Part shown: positions 60,465 to 64,000 of the stretch, one piece after another | Position numbering within the stretch: the first letter of the stretch is position 1 | How the letters are laid out: the number at the start of each line of letters is the position of its first letter | Assembly (NCBI GenBank): GCA_004794785.1 | Contig: SJOL01004009.1 | Span: forward strand, 422,485 to 486,484 | Direction of reading: 5' to 3' | From: Opisthorchis felineus | Taxonomy: Eukaryota; Platyhelminthes; Trematoda; Opisthorchiida; Opisthorchiidae | Length of the DNA: 64,000 nucleotides | Notes under the pieces: generated by a model | The model's input: only the letters and a program-made list of their open reading frames with translations | Databases searched by the model: none | Told to the model about the DNA's origin: nothing | Program-made: the position numbers and the translations under genes

Positions 60465-60956
60465 GTGACTGCTGGCTGTGACCTGTTCCACTTCTGGCTT
60501 GCTTCCTGCAATGGAAGGCCTATGGCAGTAAATTACCAGACCTTTTGCTACACTGTCTTGAGAGGTTTGGACCCAAAACACAGCACCCAACGAACATATC
60601 TACTGAACACTGAAAAAGAAAATTCGCACGGTCCTGTTGGTATCCACGTGAGTCAGGCCAGCTCCAAACTGTGTGAGATTTTACATTATCTCACGATTGC
60701 GGTATCAAGCTGTTTAATTTTTCTGGTGCTGTTTGGAGGAAAGAAGACCAGTTTGACACTGTTGAGGGTGACATACGTAAACAAACATTACGGTTTTCAG
60801 GTAGCAGTGGGATTGTACTGGTTTCCTGCGGTCACTTTCTTATTTATTTTTTGGAGCCAGGCCCAAAATATTGTTGTCCCAGTCAAGCCTCTTCTGAGGC
60901 CTTCTGTGACATACCGATTGCTGTGGAAGCAAATAGGTTCTGGGCTTTTCCGATAA
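60465..60956 (+). CDS. Unexplained 163-codon open frame with two hydrophobic segments
   Basis: The longest frame not explained by a repeat, apart from the one crossing the GT tract. Two hydrophobic segments lie at about residues 70-92 ('TIAVSSCLIFLVLFGG') and 112-131 ('VAVGLYWFPAVTFLFIFW'), with short polar connections. It lacks any conserved motif I can name. The only gene-like element is an upstream ATG-less start, since the frame opens with a non-ATG codon. A frame this long is within chance for a 64-kb six-frame search. Confidence 0.15.
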   Translation: MTAGCDLFHFWLASCNGRPMAVNYQTFCYTVLRGLDPKHSTQRTYLLNTEKENSHGPVGIHVSQASSKLCEILHYLTIAVSSCLIFLVLFGGKKTSLTLLRVTYVNKHYGFQVAVGLYWFPAVTFLFIFWSQAQNIVVPVKPLLRPSVTYRLLWKQIGSGLFR

Positions 60957-63900
60957 CCAATAATGGAAGTCTGCTCAGAGTGACATAAACTTGAGCAACA
61001 GAGTAAGATTCCTGTTTGGGAACAGATCACTGAGCAAAGTACCGACCCTCAACACAAACTTCTGCTAGGTGCAACCCCAAAAAGTATCCCCGTTCTGTCC
61101 ATATTGAACAGATCACGCGTTAATAAATTTCAACAAATAAGCGGATTACAACGGTTCATTCTAGGAGCTCAGGGTTTTGGCTGTGAAATATACATACATC
61201 ATTTCACAAATCACCGCGTTGTCTGACGAAAGTGTATCACAAGTGTTAGCGTTTCTTTTATGGACACGGGCGTCTGTGTTTAAGTTCCGGCGACACAAAA
61301 TTATACCAGCTTTCTGGCAAAATAGGTCCATCCAACTGTTCGTTCACGCATAGTGAACGGGTTAAGCAAAATATCACCCATTTAGTAGCATATTTTCTTT
61401 TGAAAATAGATGCTCCAGATCTTTTTTATTGCCTTCTGATCGCTTAAGCGCAAGGGGATTCGGACAGTGCTCCAAAAGCAAGGTACCCCTAGATAGGCGT
61501 TCTTTATCGAGTGGACTTACTGTATTGCAGTGGGGACTTTTCTGAAACGTCTGTCAGCATATGAAACAATACACTGTCAATCCATCTTTGATGGGACGTT
61601 TGAGGTTTTTGTCGGATGGAATATAGCCACTGAACTATGCAATTCTCTACAGAGAAAACTATTCTGAAATTCATGAAATTTGACCGGAAGGCTATCGTTT
61701 CAATTTACCTAAGGGCACTGGTGCTTGATAGTTCTCGGAAAACAAACAAGAAGTGCTTATTAGACTATAGATTTTGACTTTAGACTTTTGAAGCAAATCG
61801 CTTCAAAGTACCTCTTAAAAAGCTGCTAGAAGTTCACAGCTGAGGCTTCCCTAAACATAGGACTTCAGGAGACGCAGTGAAAGTACAAAGGCCAGTAGGA
61901 TCTTAGATGGACAAGACACGGGAGAGAAAGCATGAAGGCGGGATGGAATCAAAAAATCAAATTGCAGCCAGGACACTGAAACAACATTACGCATTGTGTG
62001 CTCAAGGGTTTGATGTAAGGCGCTGAAAAAGGCTGGTCAGCTTGACAACTACCAGCACACATTGACAACACGGGGTTTATGTCCTAGCGGCAAACTCGCG
62101 TTGAAACAACGCTAGGATTATCAGGTACGCTAAATTGGAAAATAAGTCAACCTCAACATCCTGGAAACTGTCAAACCTTCGCCTCATATCGTACCCGGCT
62201 AAGTTCCGAACAGGTGACGCAGCTGATTAGTGGCTCCCTGATTCCCGAGGCTCTGGTTTGCATACCCATCAAGCTGTTTATAGCCATTGCACGTGCCATT
62301 TAACTGCTTATGAGCCGATGATTCTGTGTGCTTATATCGGTGCGTTCTACTGGAGCACCTCAATTAAATCTCATAGGTTGTTTTTAAATCAACTCTTGTG
62401 TCCTCAGTTCTCACCACTGGCTAAGAAGTGACAAATTTTGGAGGTGTTTATTGATCTGAACGACCGCGTACCTCCATACCGGAACCTTTCTTGTCCCGAT
62501 ATATATCAGCTAGCTCAGGTGTTGCTCATGGCGGCTATAAACAGTCCATTTTCTAATTTTTGTCCAAAACTGCTTCATTTGTTTGTTTACCTACTCCGAA
62601 TTAGCTCAAATAATCGAGTTTCATACTACTTGTATGGTCGCTGAAAAGTGTGGACAGTCCACTACCGAGTTCGTCCTTCTTGGGGCTAATCCGGTAGACC
62701 CAACCCCTAACTTTTCATCGGGCTTATTCTGTACTGCATACTGCTATAAACACTCACTTGCAAGTTTAGTTGGCGTTGGGGTTAGACTCCAGTGAAATTC
62801 ACCTTAATCCCTCACTTTCGATATCATCAGGTTAGGTCTTTAGTAATTACCAAATTCACTTGCGGCTCATGTACCAGTTGTGTCCAAGCACAAAATAAGT
62901 CCCATGGAAATTCGTAAATTAAGACTATATGTTCAGAGGGATGAAACGGATGGTGCACTTTTTACTGTTTTTGTCAACTTTAGGAGTAGCTTTAAAAAAA
63001 CTTTGGATGCCGTCCCAACTGAAAAATGAGATGGCCTTCTTGAGACACATTTAGTGGAAGAATGTCACAAACGAGAGCTTTGGATGAACTTCAGCCGCAT
63101 CCTCCTTCATCACTAACTGAAAGTTGGAAATAAGTGTTCATCGATATTCACAGACACGTTCGACTTGTTACTTATTCTAATGCAGCCAGTCGTTCTCGCT
63201 AGTCCTGACTTCTCCCATGACCATGATAACCACCTGGAAATCATCTGGCGCGCTTGTAACTAACCGAAAAGCATGGACAAAAGCAAACGGGACTAACAAG
63301 CACTCTTGAATTATAATGAGCCTCCAAGTAGTGCGAACTTTTGGAACAGAGCCTGGATAGTTTCACCTTGGATTGTAGAAATCCTCGAAAAAACGTTTAC
63401 CCACACCAACCAAAAGGTCGGATTATCACCCCTCACTCCACTGTGCTGTCTTATGACTTTAAACTTTCCACATGGGGTTCTTCTTGCTAGCTAGGAATTA
63501 AAAACTGAACCGCTTACATGTGTGAAAGGGCTCTTCACAGATGTTAAGTAATCCTGCTGACCCACATTTTTCTCCTCTGCATAAAAACAACAGCTGAATA
63601 CACATTTGCACGTCCTCACTAGTTTCGATAAACGTGGCAGTAGCAAACCCAACGCATAGTACAGCACTAATAGTGAAGGTCAATCAAACGTATCCTTATC
63701 AAGTTCCGGATGGAAAATGATCGTATCAGTGTTTGTCACTTGCACAAAGACCAGGCTGTGGTGTGGTGAACAGAAACAACTATTCACGACTGACTAATCT
63801 ACATCCAACTGTGGGAGAAATTTGTTGCAGTTGCAATCTGGCAAACCGTGAGTACATAAGCGCCACTTTCCACTGTACCTTACAGCGTACTTGATGGTTG

Positions 63901-64000
63901 GTATACAGAATCCTGTTTGAAATTGCTGTTTTGGATCTCAGCTGGAAGAAACCATCATTTTTCACACCACTACTCCTTCGTTACTGAGGGAAGCTCTATG
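60957..64000. other. No supported gene
   Basis: No repeats or exons I can support. A weak tRNA-like stretch near 62208-62270 ('gctgattagtggctccc...ctctggtttgcataccc') may be a very decayed SINE head. Confidence 0.35.

Noticed and set aside
1..64000. CRISPR arrays, bacterial operons, rRNA genes, integrated prophage
   Set aside because: No regularly spaced direct repeats with unique spacers, no rRNA core sequences and no dense same-strand coding. The window looks eukaryotic throughout.

Overview
This window reads as gene-poor nuclear DNA from a metazoan, most likely a parasitic flatworm (digenean fluke). No long prokaryote-type reading frames, operons or Shine-Dalgarno-spaced genes are present, and base composition is moderately AT-rich throughout. 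Microsatellites are scattered along it. The recognisable content is mostly decayed retroelements: several tRNA-derived SINE families, two non-LTR retrotransposon (LINE) fragments and Penelope-like (PLE) remnants. The fluke assignment rests on the style of the LINE 3' end (38.2-38.7 kb) and the SINEs from memory of flatworm genomes. It is an inference, not a match.

Layout. 0-9 kb: a repeat fragment at the left edge, one open frame worth checking (4.7-5.06 kb) and an (ACAT)n microsatellite at 8.4 kb. 9-11 kb: a degenerate PLE reverse-transcriptase piece, then a head-to-head pair of SINEs. 11-26 kb: mostly featureless intergenic or intronic DNA, a clear but broken LINE reverse-transcriptase fragment (18.77-19.18 kb), and possible exons at 14.7 and 25.3 kb, the latter followed by two AATAAA signals. 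26-37 kb: the densest repeat zone, with three SINE families, a palindromic repeat family and a PLE-like terminus. 37-39 kb: a possible exon, then a 5'-truncated LINE 3' end with a (GAT)n tail. 41-51 kb: more SINEs, including a 302-bp foldback element with a tRNA-like core and 36-bp perfect terminal inverted repeats. 52-60 kb: an (AT)n tract, a small secreted or membrane-protein candidate on the minus strand (54.3-54.7 kb), possible exons at 56.4-57.2 kb and a GC-rich block at 58.9-59.2 kb. 60-64 kb: nothing firm beyond one chance-length open frame.

No gene can be named. Reading frames of 60-110 codons are expected by chance here, and even the longest unexplained ones (163-176 codons) are not outside chance in 64 kb. 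Coding calls are therefore candidates chosen for splice-site, stop or polyA context and kept at low confidence. The theme most worth follow-up is structural: the same SINE recurs as inverted, head-to-head pairs at four separate loci. A second tRNA-SINE has an inverted copy of its own body fused to its head. A third repeat family starts with a near-palindrome.
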